Assembly (NCBI GenBank): GCA_024681175.1
Contig: JAILBI010000213.1
Coordinates: 1 to 8,177 of the forward strand
Length of the DNA: 8,177 nt
Direction: 5' to 3'
Source of the DNA: Acholeplasmatales bacterium
Lineage (GTDB): Bacteria; Bacillota_I; Bacilli_A; Acholeplasmatales; Anaeroplasmataceae
Position 1 is the first letter of the stretch; each line of letters begins with the position of its first letter. Positions 7,647 to 8,177 of the stretch are shown one piece after another. The notes under the pieces are model-generated. The model saw nothing but the letters and a program-made list of their open reading frames with translations. It was not told where the DNA came from and did not search any database. The position numbers and the translations under genes were made by a program.

Positions 7647-8177
7647 TTATTGTTCATCTTTATGATTGAAATAATTATTTATTGCAGAAACAAGTGCATA
7701 AATAGATGCACAAATAATATCTTCATGAATACCAGTACCCCAATATTCTTTATCACCAAATTTAACAGATACATAAGCAGCTGCCTCAGCACGAGAAGTT
7801 GAATCAAGTGAGTGTTCTGTATAATTTGTTAATGCATAATCTAAATTATATGCTTTTTTAATTGCGTTAGATACTGAATCAAGTCTACCTGAACCTTCAG
7901 CTAAATCATTATGATTTGTGCCACTGAAAGTAGTAGAAATCATTACTTTAAATGTTTGACCTTCTCTAATGAAATGATATTCTTCCATCTTAAGAGGAGT
8001 AGTTAAGTTAACAAAGTTTTCTAAGAAGATTGATTGAACATCATTAGGAGTTAATTCCTTATGTTCTTTATCAGATACGTCCTTAACTAAGTAACCAACA
8101 GTTTCTCTCATCTTTTGAGGAATATCTAAACCAAAGTTTGTTTCAAGGATATAACAAATACCACCCTTACCAGATTG
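7647..8177 (-). CDS. leuA: 2-isopropylmalate synthase, C-terminal part (start beyond window)
   Basis: LeuA condenses 2-oxoisovalerate with acetyl-CoA, the committed leucine step. Only 176 C-terminal residues are visible. The frame runs off the right edge and reads QSGKGGICYILETNFGLDIP before the Met codon at 8111, so that Met is internal. SGKGG followed by a YxLE-like segment and FGLD is the end of the catalytic/linker part of the long (class II, about 550-600 residue) LeuA found in actinobacteria and many Firmicutes. Then comes a C-terminal LeuA dimer/regulatory domain with GSGRLDSVSNAI (the Gly-rich leucine-site signature region), RAEAAAYVSVKFGDKEYWGTGI and HEDIICASIYALVSAINNY. This domain is usually the site of leucine feedback inhibition. 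Conserved features distinguish it from the upstream cimA. It is transcribed towards ilvB, apart from leuCDB, so it must have its own promoter right of the window. Confidence 0.9.
   Translation of the reverse strand, partial: QSGKGGICYILETNFGLDIPQKMRETVGYLVKDVSDKEHKELTPNDVQSIFLENFVNLTTPLKMEEYHFIREGQTFKVMISTTFSGTNHNDLAEGSGRLDSVSNAIKKAYNLDYALTNYTEHSLDSTSRAEAAAYVSVKFGDKEYWGTGIHEDIICASIYALVSAINNYFNHKDEQ

Noticed and set aside
8109..8111. Met codon at 8111 (- strand) as the start of a short stand-alone regulatory-domain protein
   Set aside because: The frame continues upstream with the SGKGG and FGLD residues of the LeuA catalytic/linker part, with no stop and no ribosome site. It is the tail of a full LeuA cut by the window.
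1..8177. A novel defence, mobile or secondary-metabolite system
   Set aside because: All seven genes are recognisable amino acid biosynthesis enzymes with intact visible motifs. There are no direct repeats, transposase remnants, CRISPR-like arrays or unexplained long gaps.

Overview
The window holds most of a branched-chain amino acid biosynthesis cluster from an AT-rich bacterium. TGG encodes Trp, all visible stops are TAA or TAG, starts are ATG, and Shine-Dalgarno sequences are strong (AAAGGAG, GGAGG, AAGGGGGT). Together with clostridial-type LeuC/LeuD and short intrinsic terminators, this suggests a low-GC Firmicute, perhaps an uncultured gut Clostridia or Erysipelotrichia-like lineage. 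The exact taxon cannot be read from the sequence.

Layout: six genes run left to right on the + strand: cimA (5' end cut off by the window), leuC, leuD, leuB, ilvD and ilvB. The first four are packed with gaps of 1 nt, 1 nt and a 1-nt overlap. Gaps of 43 and 47 nt precede ilvD and ilvB. The run ends at a strong intrinsic terminator at 7563-7592. A seventh gene, a long-type leuA, converges from the - strand. Only its C-terminal part is visible, and it has its own terminator at 7620-7641. About 90% or more of the window is coding, and no intergenic stretch reaches 300 bases.

How the genes fit together: CimA condenses pyruvate with acetyl-CoA to citramalate. LeuCD and LeuB can carry citramalate on to 2-oxobutyrate (isoleucine branch) and also carry 2-isopropylmalate, made by the convergent LeuA, to the leucine precursor. 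IlvB (acetohydroxyacid synthase) and IlvD (dihydroxyacid dehydratase) serve valine and isoleucine. The operon therefore looks built for threonine-independent isoleucine synthesis plus shared leucine and valine steps. Not in the window are ilvC, an AHAS regulatory subunit (ilvN), an aminotransferase (ilvE), and any leader or T-box upstream of cimA.

I found no sign of a new biological system. The points worth a second look are modest: the missing ilvN, a palindrome just before the ilvB ribosome site, an unusual N-terminal motif in IlvD, and the separation of leuA from leuCDB.
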